This document shows, in pieces, positions 7,443-15,570 of a DNA stretch of 64,000 nt. Both the position numbers and the translations under genes were made by a program. Positions within the stretch are counted from its first letter, which is position 1, and the number at the start of each line of letters is the position of its first letter. The notes under the pieces are model-generated. The model was not told the DNA's origin. It did no database searches and saw nothing but the letters and a program-made list of their open reading frames with translations. This DNA comes from JACVRW01 sp963751105. GTDB lineage: Bacteria > Actinomycetota > Thermoleophilia > Solirubrobacterales > Thermoleophilaceae. The stretch lies in assembly GCA_963751105.1 (NCBI GenBank), contig CAVVTG010000002.1, positions 1,984,001-2,048,000 of the forward strand, given 5' to 3'.

Positions 7443-8460
7443 GACCCCCCGGCGCACCCCGTCGAGCCGCCGCGGGCTGGGCGGCGACAGTCCCCTGTTC
7501 GGCGGACCCCTGGCCGAGGCGGGGCGCGAGGAGCCTCGCCCCCGTGAACCGGGCTGGGACGCGCGCGCCAGCGAGCTCGACCTGCCGGTGGAGGCCTCCT
7601 CCCCTGAGGCGCCCCGGCATGACGGCCTGCACGACCTGCGCGAGCTGCGCGGGCTCGTGCCGTCCGCCGAGCCGGGCCGCGAGCTCGACGACTGGGGACG
7701 CTCGCAGCGCGTGTTCGATCTCATCGAGCCGCTGCTCGACTTCTACTACCGCCACTGGTTCAGGGTCACGGTCGAGGGGATCGAGAACGTGCCCGCCGAG
7801 GGCGGGGCGCTGATCGTGTCCAATCACTCCGGGGCGCTGCCGCCGGACGCTCCGATGATCATGCAGGCGATCCGGCACGAGCATCCACGGCCCCGGCCGG
7901 TCTACATGCTCGGCGAGCACTGGTTCAAGGGCTATCCCGGCGTGGGCATGCTGGCCAACAAGATCGGGCTGGTGGCCGCCCACCCGGCCAACGCCCAGCG
8001 GCTGCTGCGCGACGAGGACCGGCTCGCGCTCGTGTTCCCCGAGGGACAGAAGGGGAGCCGCAAGGTGTTCTGGCAGCGCTACCGCCTGCGCCGCTTCGGG
8101 CGCGGCGGCTTCGTCCGCACGGCGATCCGCTCGGGGGTGCCGATCGTGCCCGTGGCCGTGATCGGCGCCGAAGAGGCCATGCCCATCTTCGCTCACGTGC
8201 CCCTGCTTCAGCGGCTGACCGGGCTCATCTACTTCCCCGTCAATCACGCCTTTCCCCAGTTCGGGCTGGCGGCCGCCCTGATGTACCTCCCGGCGAAGTT
8301 CACGATCCGCTTCCTCGAGCCCGTGGACCTCTCGCGCTACGGCCCCGAGGACGCCGACGACGTCGCGCTGGTCCAGCGGCTGGCCGAGCGCATCCGGCTG
8401 CAGATCCAGGAGGAGCTCGACGATCTCGTGCTCGCGCGCCGGTCCGTGTGGTTCGGTTAA
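7435..8460 (+). CDS. 1-acyl-glycerol-phosphate acyltransferase family protein (PlsC-like)
   Basis: 341 residues. Phospholipid acyltransferase fold: NHSGALPPD gives the catalytic His and Asp with spacing H-x6-D, as in the Rv0502-type actinobacterial group rather than the common HX4D. FPEGQKGSRK corresponds to the phosphate-binding motif and VPIVPVAVIG to the later motif. About 90 residues of low-complexity N-terminal sequence precede the domain, so a later start is possible. It overlaps the ygfZ-like gene by 8 bases. Probable membrane-associated role in glycerolipid synthesis; the exact acceptor is unknown. Confidence 0.85.
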   Translation: MTETPRRTPSSRRGLGGDSPLFGGPLAEAGREEPRPREPGWDARASELDLPVEASSPEAPRHDGLHDLRELRGLVPSAEPGRELDDWGRSQRVFDLIEPLLDFYYRHWFRVTVEGIENVPAEGGALIVSNHSGALPPDAPMIMQAIRHEHPRPRPVYMLGEHWFKGYPGVGMLANKIGLVAAHPANAQRLLRDEDRLALVFPEGQKGSRKVFWQRYRLRRFGRGGFVRTAIRSGVPIVPVAVIGAEEAMPIFAHVPLLQRLTGLIYFPVNHAFPQFGLAAALMYLPAKFTIRFLEPVDLSRYGPEDADDVALVQRLAERIRLQIQEELDDLVLARRSVWFG

Positions 8461-8470
8461 GTTGTCCGCC

Positions 8471-8914
8471 GTGAGCTCGAGCCGAGTACGCGGTCGCGGA
8501 GTTCCCGCGGCCGCCGTGGTCGCGGCGCTGGCCGTGGCCGCGGGAACCGGCTGTGGCGGCGATGAGGACTTCGCCAACGATCCCAGCCCACCCGTCCGGG
8601 CCGAGCTCACGGGCGTGATTCAGGCCGACAAGGTCAGCGTCTCCCCGCGCCGCCTGGGCGCCGGCCCGATCCGAATCACGATCTCCAACCAGACCGAGGA
8701 CACGCACACGGTCACGCTCGAGGGTGAGTCCCTCACGCGCCGCTCGGGCAACGTCAGCCCGGGCGACACCACCACCCTGCAGAACACCCTGGCCCCGGGG
8801 AGCTACGAGGTGCGCGCGGGGTCGGAGCGCGCGGTGGCGAAGGAGATCGAGCCCGCCACGCTGCAGATCGGCCCGGAGCGGCCGGCCTCCAACAACGACC
8901 TGCTCCTGCCTTGA
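8471..8914 (+). CDS. Secreted lipoprotein with cupredoxin-like domain
   Basis: About 147 residues. A signal peptide ends at a lipobox-like AAGTGC. The mature part (GPIRITISNQTEDTHTVTLE, then LAPGSYEVRAGS) resembles the cupredoxin-like beta sandwich of secreted actinobacterial proteins, but I see no Cys-His-Met copper ligands. The GTG at 8471 is chosen because TAAGTT (8458-8463) lies 7 bases upstream; a TTG at 8462 is the alternative. Function unknown. Confidence 0.6.
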   Translation: MSSSRVRGRGVPAAAVVAALAVAAGTGCGGDEDFANDPSPPVRAELTGVIQADKVSVSPRRLGAGPIRITISNQTEDTHTVTLEGESLTRRSGNVSPGDTTTLQNTLAPGSYEVRAGSERAVAKEIEPATLQIGPERPASNNDLLLP

Positions 8915-10312
8915 TCAGAGAGCGAGCTGGTCGGTCTCCGCGGCGGGCGCTTCCGGCTCCGCGGCGGTGGGCGGCTCCGGCTCGGCGGTGGGCGACTCCG
9001 GCTCCGCGGCCGGCGGCTCCGGCGTGACGGCCTGCTCCTCCGCCGGGCGCACCAGCACGTCGAGCTCCTGCAGGTGCCCGCGCACGCGGGCGGCCATCGA
9101 TTCGACGATGTCGTAGGCCTTGTCGATGCTCGTCTTGGCCCCTGTGAGCTGAAGCTTGACCTTGCGCTCCTCGGCCAGCGCGGCCAGGGCCCGCTCGATC
9201 GTGTCGCGCAACGCGCCCGCGTCGATCCCGTCGGCGTCGGCGCGCTTCATCAGCACGCGCGCCCGGGCCAGGCGATAGCCGAGCTCGAGCGGCAGGGAGC
9301 CGGTCTCGGGATCTAGGGCCACCACCAGCTTGTCGCCGTTGTACTCGCGCAGCGGCTCGAGCTTGGCGGGGACCTCCTCGCCCGTGGGGACCACGAGCAC
9401 GGCGAAGTCGGCGCTGCGCTCGGCCATCGCCTTGTCGAGCTCGGCCATCGCGGACTGCCGCGACAGCTTGCGGTCCTTGGCCTCCACCACCAGCCGCCCG
9501 CGCGCGGGGCCGTTGCACGCGTCGATGGCCACCACCACGTCTCCCACCTTGCCGGTGGCCTCGAGCTGGTCACCCACGGCCTCCGCCACGTCGCCCTGAG
9601 CCAGGGCCATGCGGTCCACGGTGTCGCTCACCTGCTGCTCGAAGCTGCGGCCCTTTGCGGTGCCTCGCTCGCGCTCGGCCTCGACCTCCTCCAGCTTGCT
9701 CTTCTCGTCGCGAAGCGCCTGGAGCTCCGTCTGGACCTCGCCCAGCTTCTGGAGCAGCGCTCTCTGCGTGGCGTCCGAACGGTGGGCCGCCTCGTTGATC
9801 GAGCGCACGGCGGCGGACTTGAAGTCGGCCAGCGGGTTGCGGTCGTCGGCCGCCGAGAACTGGCGGATCAGGTCCTCGCGCGACCGCGCCAGGGTCTCGC
9901 CCACCGCCTCGCGCACCCGATTCTGGACCGAGACCGAGCTGCCGTCGCCGAAGCGCCGCTCGAGCTCCTTGGCCAGCCGGCCGTCGTCCTCACCGAAGAC
10001 ATCAGCGAACTGCTGCTCGAAGAACTCGGCGATCGTGCGAGCGCGCTCCGCGAACTCCCGCTGAACGTCCTGCGAGCTCTTCTCGAACTCGGTCCTCACG
10101 AACTCGGCGTTGGCCGCGGCCTGCTCGCGGTCGAGCACACGCGCACCGATCTCGACGGCGTCGCGCATCAGCTTGACCGGATCCTCGCCGGTCTGCTCGC
10201 GCTCGGTCACCAGCCGAACGGCGCAATCGTCGTCCACCACGAGGCCGTCCACGACCACGCGTTCGCCCACCACCCGGACGTTGGGCTGCCTTAGAGGGGT
10301 TGCCGCTTCCAT
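8915..10312 (-). CDS. Coiled-coil protein with PD-(D/E)xK nuclease-like domain
   Basis: 465 residues, not a family I can name with confidence. Residues 40-245 are highly charged and helical with coiled-coil character (EVQTELQALRDEKSKLEEVE). Residues 255-300 look like a restriction-endonuclease-type fold: Asp264 in VVVAIDAC followed by E277-A-K279 in LVVEAKDRK, the D...ExK pattern. A second helical region follows, then an acidic proline-rich tail built from repeats (PEPPAAEPESPTAEPEPP). It has no signal peptide. Some DUF2130-type proteins pair a long coiled coil with such a nuclease fold. DNA cleavage is only inferred. It abuts the convergent gene ending at 8914. Confidence 0.6.
   Translation of the reverse strand: MEAATPLRQPNVRVVGERVVVDGLVVDDDCAVRLVTEREQTGEDPVKLMRDAVEIGARVLDREQAAANAEFVRTEFEKSSQDVQREFAERARTIAEFFEQQFADVFGEDDGRLAKELERRFGDGSSVSVQNRVREAVGETLARSREDLIRQFSAADDRNPLADFKSAAVRSINEAAHRSDATQRALLQKLGEVQTELQALRDEKSKLEEVEAERERGTAKGRSFEQQVSDTVDRMALAQGDVAEAVGDQLEATGKVGDVVVAIDACNGPARGRLVVEAKDRKLSRQSAMAELDKAMAERSADFAVLVVPTGEEVPAKLEPLREYNGDKLVVALDPETGSLPLELGYRLARARVLMKRADADGIDAGALRDTIERALAALAEERKVKLQLTGAKTSIDKAYDIVESMAARVRGHLQELDVLVRPAEEQAVTPEPPAAEPESPTAEPEPPTAAEPEAPAAETDQLAL
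8951..9022. repeat. Imperfect 21-24 bp tandem repeat inside CDS
   Basis: About three copies of a CTCCGGCTC(G/C)GCGG-type unit (8951-8974, 8975-8995, 8996-9016, then a partial copy). On the minus strand it encodes the acidic Pro-Glu-Ala tail of the coiled-coil protein. Copy number may vary between strains. Confidence 0.6.
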
Positions 10313-10370
10313 GATGTCTGAGTCGCACCGTAGGGGTGGGACCTGACGGAACGGGCGAAGACGGCCGCAG

Positions 10371-11117
10371 TCAGGCTGCGGCGGGCAGCGGCGGCAGCCA
10401 GGCCGGGGGGAGCGCGCGCGGCAGGCGCCCGGCCTGGGCGCTGACCAGGCTCAGCGCGAGGCGGCCGGCGGGGCGGCCCTCCACGTACGGGCGGGTGTCG
10501 TCCATGGTCAGCAGCAGGCTGACGCTGGTGGCGATCTGGAAATCGGCCACGTTCGGCTCCGCGCCGCCGATCACGCCTTCGTCGACCAGGCGGTCGACGT
10601 GGTCGATCAGCCCCGGCAGCGCCGCCAGGTCGCGCCGGACGGCCTCGTCGGTGGCGTGGTTGAGCCGGGCCGCCAGGTGAACGACGGGCGGCGCGGTGGC
10701 GGCGGCCAGCGAGACCGGGATCCCGAGGTGCGCGCCCTCGAGGTAGGTGGCGAGCGTCGAGCGGTCGCGCTTGAGCGCGGCCCAGACGATCCGGCGGGGG
10801 ACCGGCTGGAGCACCTCGTCGCCCCAGCTCTCCGCGGCCTCGACCGCGGCGCGGCGCTCCGGGTCGGCCGGCAACAACGGCGGGTCCGGCACCAGCGAGT
10901 CCAGCGCCAGCGCGATCTGCCGCGTGCCCTGGACCCTGGCCCCCTGGATGCGCAGGGCGGGCACGGTGACCCCCGGGAAACCGACCGCCCGCAGCACGAG
11001 GCGGTGAACCCCGGCCACGAGATCCACGCGCCGGTACTCGACCCCCTTGCGCTGCAGCATCAGCTCCGCGGCGAGGGCCGGGTGAGAGGCAGGAACGCCG
11101 AACAGGGTGGCGGGCAC
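10371..11117 (-). CDS. Glutathione S-transferase-like protein
   Basis: 248 residues. N-terminal thioredoxin-like fold (ATLFGVPASHPALAAELMLQ, then VTVPALRIQG with the cis-proline VPAL) and a helical C-terminal domain ending in the usual PNVADFQIATSVSLLL element. This is the GST layout, but the catalytic Ser/Tyr/Cys is unclear, and actinobacteria mostly use other thiols. The GTG at 11117 is preferred to an upstream ATG at 11189, which would overlap the divergent marR gene. Role unknown. Confidence 0.65.
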   Translation of the reverse strand: MPATLFGVPASHPALAAELMLQRKGVEYRRVDLVAGVHRLVLRAVGFPGVTVPALRIQGARVQGTRQIALALDSLVPDPPLLPADPERRAAVEAAESWGDEVLQPVPRRIVWAALKRDRSTLATYLEGAHLGIPVSLAAATAPPVVHLAARLNHATDEAVRRDLAALPGLIDHVDRLVDEGVIGGAEPNVADFQIATSVSLLLTMDDTRPYVEGRPAGRLALSLVSAQAGRLPRALPPAWLPPLPAAA

Positions 11118-11170
11118 GGCGCGATCGTACGGCAACCGAACTGCTCCCCGCGCCCGAGCCCGCCACCTGC

Positions 11171-11192
11171 GATACTTGCTTGCGTGCAAGCA
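11171..11192 (+). promoter_or_regulatory. marR promoter and 16-bp operator palindrome
   Basis: GATACT (11171-11176) is a candidate -10 box 7 bases before the GTG at 11184. TGCTTGC-GT-GCAAGCA (11177-11192) is a perfect 7-base inverted repeat with a 2-base centre that covers the start codon itself. A MarR dimer bound here would block transcription start of the marR-MFS operon. Confidence 0.6.
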
Positions 11193-11645
11193 TCTGTTGC
11201 CGCTACCACCCAGACCGCCGACGAACTCTCACGCGACCTCGGTGTCTTCGTCAACCGGCTGCTGGCCTCCACCCACCGCGATCTGTTCGCGGCCATCGAG
11301 AAGGCCGGCCTGTCGATCACCCAGGTCAAGTGCCTGCAGGTGCTCTACGAGGCGGACGCCCCGCTGTCGCTCGGCGCCGTCTCCGACTCGCTCGGACTCT
11401 CGCTTCCGGCGATCAGCCGAGCGGTGGATGCGCTCGTGCGCCGTGGCGAGGTCAAGCGCGAGGAGGACCCGCGCGACCGCCGCTCCAAGCTCATCACCGC
11501 CACGGCGCGCGGCCGCGCCACCACCGAGCGGCTGCTGGCACTGCGCCTGGCCGGCATCAGGACCTTCGTGGCCGAGCTCGAGCCCGCCGAGCAGCAGGCG
11601 CTCGCCGACGCGCTCTCACCCGTACTTCAAAGGACCGCCCCATGA
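11184..11645 (+). CDS. MarR-family transcriptional regulator
   Basis: 153 residues. Winged helix-turn-helix typical of MarR: a recognition region SLGLSLPAISRAVDALVRRG followed by the wing EEDPRDRRSKLITAT. The MFS exporter starts in its stop codon (ATGA overlap), so the pair is an operon in which MarR probably represses itself and the exporter until a small toxic ligand binds. The GTG at 11184 lies inside a palindrome that should be its own operator. Confidence 0.88.
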   Translation: MQASVAATTQTADELSRDLGVFVNRLLASTHRDLFAAIEKAGLSITQVKCLQVLYEADAPLSLGAVSDSLGLSLPAISRAVDALVRRGEVKREEDPRDRRSKLITATARGRATTERLLALRLAGIRTFVAELEPAEQQALADALSPVLQRTAP

Positions 11646-13204
11646 CCAACCGCATCCGTCTGAACGACGAGAACCGCCGCTGGTGGACCCTGGCCGCGAT
11701 GTGCTTCGCCCTGTTCATGATCATGCTGGACAACACGGTCGTGAACGTGGCGCTGCCGTCGATTCAGGACGACCTCGGCGCCAGCCTCTCGGGGCTCGAG
11801 TGGACGGTCAACGCCTACACGCTCACCTTCGCGGTCCTGCTCGTGACCGGCGGGCGGCTGGGCGACATCTTCGGACGGCGCCGGATGTTCCTGTTCGGCG
11901 TAGTGGTGTTCGCGCTGTCGAGCGCGGCGATCGGCCTGGCGCCCGACCAGGGCCTGCTCGTGGCCGGCCGCGCGGTTCAGGGCGCGGGCGCGGCCTTCAT
12001 GATGCCGGCCACCCTGTCGATCATCACCAACGCCTTCCCGCCCGAGGAGCGCGGCAAGGCGATCGGCACCTGGGCCGGCGTCTCCGCGCTGGCGCTCGCC
12101 ATCGGCCCGGTGGTGGGCGGAGCGCTGGCCGAGTACGTGTCCTGGAGGGCGATCTTCTTCCTCAACCTGCCGGTGGCGGTGGGCGCGGTGGTGGTCACGC
12201 TGTTCGCGACCCGGGAGTCACGCGACGAGACCACCGACCACCACGTGGACATCCCGGGGATCGTGGCCCTGTCCGGCGGTCTGACCGCACTGGTGCTCGC
12301 CCTGGTGGAGGGCAACGCGTGGGGCTGGGGCTCGCCCGAGGTCATCGCTCTGCTCGGGCTGTCGGTGCTGGGCCTGGTGGCCTTCGCGGTGATCGAGTCG
12401 CGCGTGCGCGAGCCGATGGTGGACTTCACCTTCTTCCGCTCGAAAACCTTCCTCGGCGCGAACGCGGTCGCCTTCATCGTGACCTTCTCGATGCTGGCGA
12501 TGTTCTTCTTCCTCGCGCTCTACATGCAGAACATCCTCGGCTACTCGGCCGTGGAGGCGGGCGTGCGCTTCCTGCCCTCGACGCTGATGATCGTGCTGAT
12601 CGCTCCGCTGGCGGGGCGCATGTCCGACCGCATCGGCCCCCGGCCGCTGATGGTCACCGGCCTGGCCCTCACCACGATCTCGCTGCTGCTGCAGACCCGC
12701 ATCGACGTCGACACCGGCTATGGCCTGCTGCTGCCCTCGTTCATCTTGATGGGCATCGGCCTGGCGCTGGTGATGTCGCCGATGTCGACCGCCGCCATGA
12801 ATTCCGTGACCGCCTCAAAGGCGGGTGTGGCGTCGGGCATCCTCTCGATGAGCCGCATGGTGGGCGGCACCTTCGGCGTCGCGGCCATCGGGGCGCTGTT
12901 CCAGCACCTGGCGCGGAACGAGCTGTCGAACAACCTGGCCGGCACCGGCGTGAGCGCCGCCACGCGCGAGCGGATCGTGGAGAACCTCGGCTCCGGTGCG
13001 GTGGGCAACCTCCCGCCCGAGGCGGCCGAGGCGGCCCGGGACGCCTTCATACACGCGCTGTCGAACGGCATGTGGCTGGCCGCGGGCGTGGCCGCGGCGG
13101 GCACCCTGATCGCGCTGGTGACGATCGCGCCAAAGAGCGCCGCCGCTGCCGGGACGACGCGGCGCGCGGAGGCGCCGCCGGCCGAGGCGCCGGTGGCGGG
13201 TTAG
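11642..13204 (+). CDS. MFS drug exporter, DHA2 (14-TM) family
   Basis: 520 residues and about 14 membrane segments. Motif A in the first cytoplasmic loop is GGRLGDIFGRRRMF, and motif C (GPVVGGALAEYVSWRAIF) marks an antiporter. The early acidic motif LDNTVVNVALPSI (motif D1) is typical of DHA2 exporters such as EmrB/QacA. It is translated from an ATG overlapping the marR stop. Likely proton-driven efflux of hydrophobic or cationic compounds; the substrate is unknown. It ends 11 bases before the convergent DUF1707 gene. Confidence 0.9.
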   Translation: MTNRIRLNDENRRWWTLAAMCFALFMIMLDNTVVNVALPSIQDDLGASLSGLEWTVNAYTLTFAVLLVTGGRLGDIFGRRRMFLFGVVVFALSSAAIGLAPDQGLLVAGRAVQGAGAAFMMPATLSIITNAFPPEERGKAIGTWAGVSALALAIGPVVGGALAEYVSWRAIFFLNLPVAVGAVVVTLFATRESRDETTDHHVDIPGIVALSGGLTALVLALVEGNAWGWGSPEVIALLGLSVLGLVAFAVIESRVREPMVDFTFFRSKTFLGANAVAFIVTFSMLAMFFFLALYMQNILGYSAVEAGVRFLPSTLMIVLIAPLAGRMSDRIGPRPLMVTGLALTTISLLLQTRIDVDTGYGLLLPSFILMGIGLALVMSPMSTAAMNSVTASKAGVASGILSMSRMVGGTFGVAAIGALFQHLARNELSNNLAGTGVSAATRERIVENLGSGAVGNLPPEAAEAARDAFIHALSNGMWLAAGVAAAGTLIALVTIAPKSAAAAGTTRRAEAPPAEAPVAG

Positions 13205-13214
13205 GGCGACGCGG

Positions 13215-13601
13215 TCAGGCGGACGGCGCGACACCGCGTCGGCAGCGACCACTAGTCACAGTCGGGGGAGCGGCCGAGGGTGACCTCGCGCCCGCTGGGC
13301 CGAGGGCGAGCCGCTCGAGTTGAGGCTCGTGCCAGGCCGCGCGCAGGCCCGAGAGCGTCGTGGACGTGCGGGCAACCGCCCGGTGCAGCACACGCTCGAG
13401 GCCGCCCGAAGGCGGCAGGTCGGAGAGCAGATCGTCGAGCTCGCGACGGTTGCGGGCGCGGTATGCGCGCTCGACTCGGTGCGAGAAGGTATCGGCCGAG
13501 ATGCGCCCCGACACGGTGCCGTCGCGCAGCGAGCGGACGATCTGCTCGCGGTCACGATCTGACGGGCGTCCCGGCACCGGCGTGGGTGCATCCACGGCCA
13601 T
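13215..13601 (-). CDS. DUF1707 protein, C-terminal FHA domain lost
   Basis: 128 residues as read. The first 60 are a clear DUF1707 domain (RPSDRDREQIVRSLRDG, then RAYRARNRRELDDLLSDLP). Family members of this type continue into an FHA domain. Here the frame instead runs into a meaningless tail (GPAGARSPSAAPPTV), while the start of an FHA domain lies in other frames at 13223-13290. I therefore read it as a truncated or frame-broken relative of DUF1707-FHA proteins. It ends 11 bases from the convergent MFS gene. Function of the domain: unknown, possibly membrane or envelope related. Confidence 0.65.
   Translation of the reverse strand: MAVDAPTPVPGRPSDRDREQIVRSLRDGTVSGRISADTFSHRVERAYRARNRRELDDLLSDLPPSGGLERVLHRAVARTSTTLSGLRAAWHEPQLERLALGPAGARSPSAAPPTVTSGRCRRGVAPSA
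13223..13290 (-). pseudogene. FHA-domain remnant after DUF1707
   Basis: Reading the minus strand, REVTLGRSPDCD (13290-13255) ends in a TAG; a further frame change gives LVVAADAVSRR (13255-13223). Together they match the start of an FHA phosphothreonine-binding domain (GRSPDCD, then SRR). The rest of the domain is absent; the MFS gene end follows. Two frame breaks plus truncation are needed, so true decay is likelier here than at the other frame breaks. Confidence 0.55.
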
Positions 13602-13720
13602 GCCCGAAGTCTGACGCTTCGGCAGCCTCGGCGCCAGGTGCGTTCATGCGCCGCGAGCCCGGCGCCGCCGGTAACCTCTCGCCCCCCTCTGAGACCGCGG
13701 AAGGACTGAGACCGAAACCA

Positions 13721-14977
13721 ATGGCCGTCGATGTGAGCAAGCTGTCCGAGCTGGACGTCGAGCCCGGCGAGCTGCCGGAGACCATGGCCGCCTGGGTGAT
13801 CCGTGAGGAGCGCCTGGGCGAGCCGCGCGACGCGTTCCAGCTCGAGGAGATCGAGGTGCCCGAGCCGGGCGCGTTCGAGGTGATCGTCCGGGTGATGGCC
13901 GCCGGGGTGAACTACAACAACGTGTGGGCCGCCCTGGGGCAGCCCGTGTCGGTCATGCGCTACGGCGACCACCCCGAGTTCGGCCACCACATCGGCGGCT
14001 CCGACGCCTCGGGCGTGGTCTGGAAGGTCGGCGCGGGCGTGACGCGCTGGAAGCCCGGCGACGAGGTCGTCCTCCACTGCAACATGGCCTCCTACGAGGA
14101 TCCGGAGGTCCACGGCCTCGATCCGCTGGCCGCGCCCAGCCAGATGATCTGGGGTTACGAGACCACCTGGGGCTCGTTCGCCCAGTTCACCAAGGTGCAG
14201 GCCCAGCAGCTCCTGCCCAAGCCAAAGGGGCTCACCTGGGACGAGGCCGCCTCGTACGGGCTCGTCTACTTCACGGCCTACCGCATGCTCATCACCCAGT
14301 GCGACATCCAGGCCGGCGACCGCGTGCTGATCTGGGGCGCCGCCGGCGGCCTCGGAGTGTTCGCCACCCAGATCTGCAAGCTGGCCGGGGCCCACGCCGT
14401 CGGCGTGGTTTCGAGCGCCGAGAAGGGCGAGCTGGTCAAGAAGCTGGGTGCGGTCGACTACATCGACCGCAACGAGTTCGCCGGGATGATGCGCAAGGGC
14501 GGCGAGACCCCCGACGAGGAGAAGGCTCGCTTCAAGGTCTCGAGGGAGTTCTCCAAGCGGGTCAAGGAGATCCTCGGCGCTCAGCCCGACATTGTGTTCG
14601 AACACGTCGGCAAGGCCACCTTCCCCACGTCCGTGTTCACGGTCAAGCCGTTCGGCAAGGTGGTGATCTGCGCGGGCACCACGGGCTACGAGCTCGACTT
14701 CGACGTGCGCTACCTGTGGATGCGCCAGAAGCAGATCATCGGATCCCACTTCGCCAACGCCTACGAGGCCAACAAGGCCAACGAGCTGATCGAGTCGGGC
14801 GCGATCAGGCCCGTGCTGTGGCGTACGCTCGGCTTCGAGGGTGTGCCCGAGGCGCATCAGCTCATGCGTGACAACCAGCATCTGGGCAAGATCTCGATCA
14901 CGGTGGGAGCCGAGAAGGGCGAGGGCCGCAGCGAGGACGGACACCCGGGGGCGATCTACGCGGAGGTGGGAGCATGA
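13721..14977 (+). CDS. ccr: Crotonyl-CoA carboxylase/reductase
   Basis: 418 residues. Key enzyme of the ethylmalonyl-CoA pathway: reductive carboxylation of crotonyl-CoA to ethylmalonyl-CoA with NADPH and CO2. It is a medium-chain dehydrogenase-type fold with the Ccr-specific stretches GVNYNNVWAALGQP, HHIGGSDASGVVW, HCNMASYEDPEVHG and EHVGKATFPTSV, and the cofactor loop IWGAAGGLGVFATQ. The length matches the actinobacterial family (about 420-450). An AAGGA sequence lies about 15 bases before the ATG. The next small gene overlaps its stop by 4 bases. Ethylmalonyl-CoA mutase follows 1.4 kb downstream. Confidence 0.96.
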   Translation: MAVDVSKLSELDVEPGELPETMAAWVIREERLGEPRDAFQLEEIEVPEPGAFEVIVRVMAAGVNYNNVWAALGQPVSVMRYGDHPEFGHHIGGSDASGVVWKVGAGVTRWKPGDEVVLHCNMASYEDPEVHGLDPLAAPSQMIWGYETTWGSFAQFTKVQAQQLLPKPKGLTWDEAASYGLVYFTAYRMLITQCDIQAGDRVLIWGAAGGLGVFATQICKLAGAHAVGVVSSAEKGELVKKLGAVDYIDRNEFAGMMRKGGETPDEEKARFKVSREFSKRVKEILGAQPDIVFEHVGKATFPTSVFTVKPFGKVVICAGTTGYELDFDVRYLWMRQKQIIGSHFANAYEANKANELIESGAIRPVLWRTLGFEGVPEAHQLMRDNQHLGKISITVGAEKGEGRSEDGHPGAIYAEVGA

Positions 14978-15318
14978 TCGAGGTACAGATCCGCTGGCCG
15001 ATCAACCCGTTCCGGGGAGACAAGTTCGCCGACGGTTGGCTGCCGGCGGCCGAGGCCGTGCTCGCCTTCGGCGCCACGAGCTGGTCGTTCACGCGCAACA
15101 TCGACGGGCGGCTCGACTTCCTCCAGCAGGCGCGCTTCCCCTCCAAGGCGCACTTCGAGCGCTACTGGTACTCGGAGGAGATCGCCAACAAGCGCATCGA
15201 GCTGTCGGGCACCTACCAGGTGCCGCTCCTGCCGACCTACTGGGAGGTGGTGGGCGAAGGCGAGGCGCTCGAGCCTAGCCCTGCTCCAGGGGAGCCATCG
15301 TCAGCCCCTTCTCCTTGA
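14974..15318 (+). CDS. Conserved small protein coupled to ccr
   Basis: 114 residues. Starts in the ccr stop (ATGA). It is soluble, with WPINPFRGDKFADGW and ARFPSKAHFERYWYSEE as its most distinctive stretches. I do not recognise the family. The coupling suggests a role linked to Ccr or simply shared expression. The last 44 bases overlap the convergent clpS gene and encode a Pro/Ser tail that is probably unconserved. Confidence 0.6.
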   Translation: MIEVQIRWPINPFRGDKFADGWLPAAEAVLAFGATSWSFTRNIDGRLDFLQQARFPSKAHFERYWYSEEIANKRIELSGTYQVPLLPTYWEVVGEGEALEPSPAPGEPSSAPSP

Positions 15319-15570
15319 GCTGCTCCCAGTAGAGCTCGGCCGGCTCACGCGCCCCCGTCCAGACGATTGCCTGGCCCTTGTTGTGGATCGTGTTGGCCAT
15401 CGACATGCCCTGCTCGTAGCCCACTCCCGGCAACACCGAGGCGAGCGCCGAGGCCACGCCCTCGAACGTGTTGTGGTTGTCGTTGAGGACGATCACCCGC
15501 CAGTGGTCGTCCACGCCGGTCCCCCCCGGGCCGCCGGTGCGGGGAGCTCGATGGTGCCGCTCTCGCTCAC
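15275..15570 (-). CDS. clpS: ATP-dependent Clp protease adaptor ClpS (one-base frame break)
   Basis: N-degron adaptor that hands proteins to ClpAP/ClpCP. The core WRVIVLNDNHNTFEGVASAL and the region VGYEQGMSMANTIHNKGQA are diagnostic. Read literally, a GTG at 15514 gives 79 residues with no N-terminal tail. If the C7 run at 15521-15527 had eight C, the frame would extend to a GTG at 15570 and give MSESGTIELPAPAARGGTGV before the core: a normal 98-residue ClpS. That GTG overlaps the upstream hydrolase stop by 4 bases (GTGA), as at other junctions here, so I favour the longer form and an indel in the run. Confidence 0.85.
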
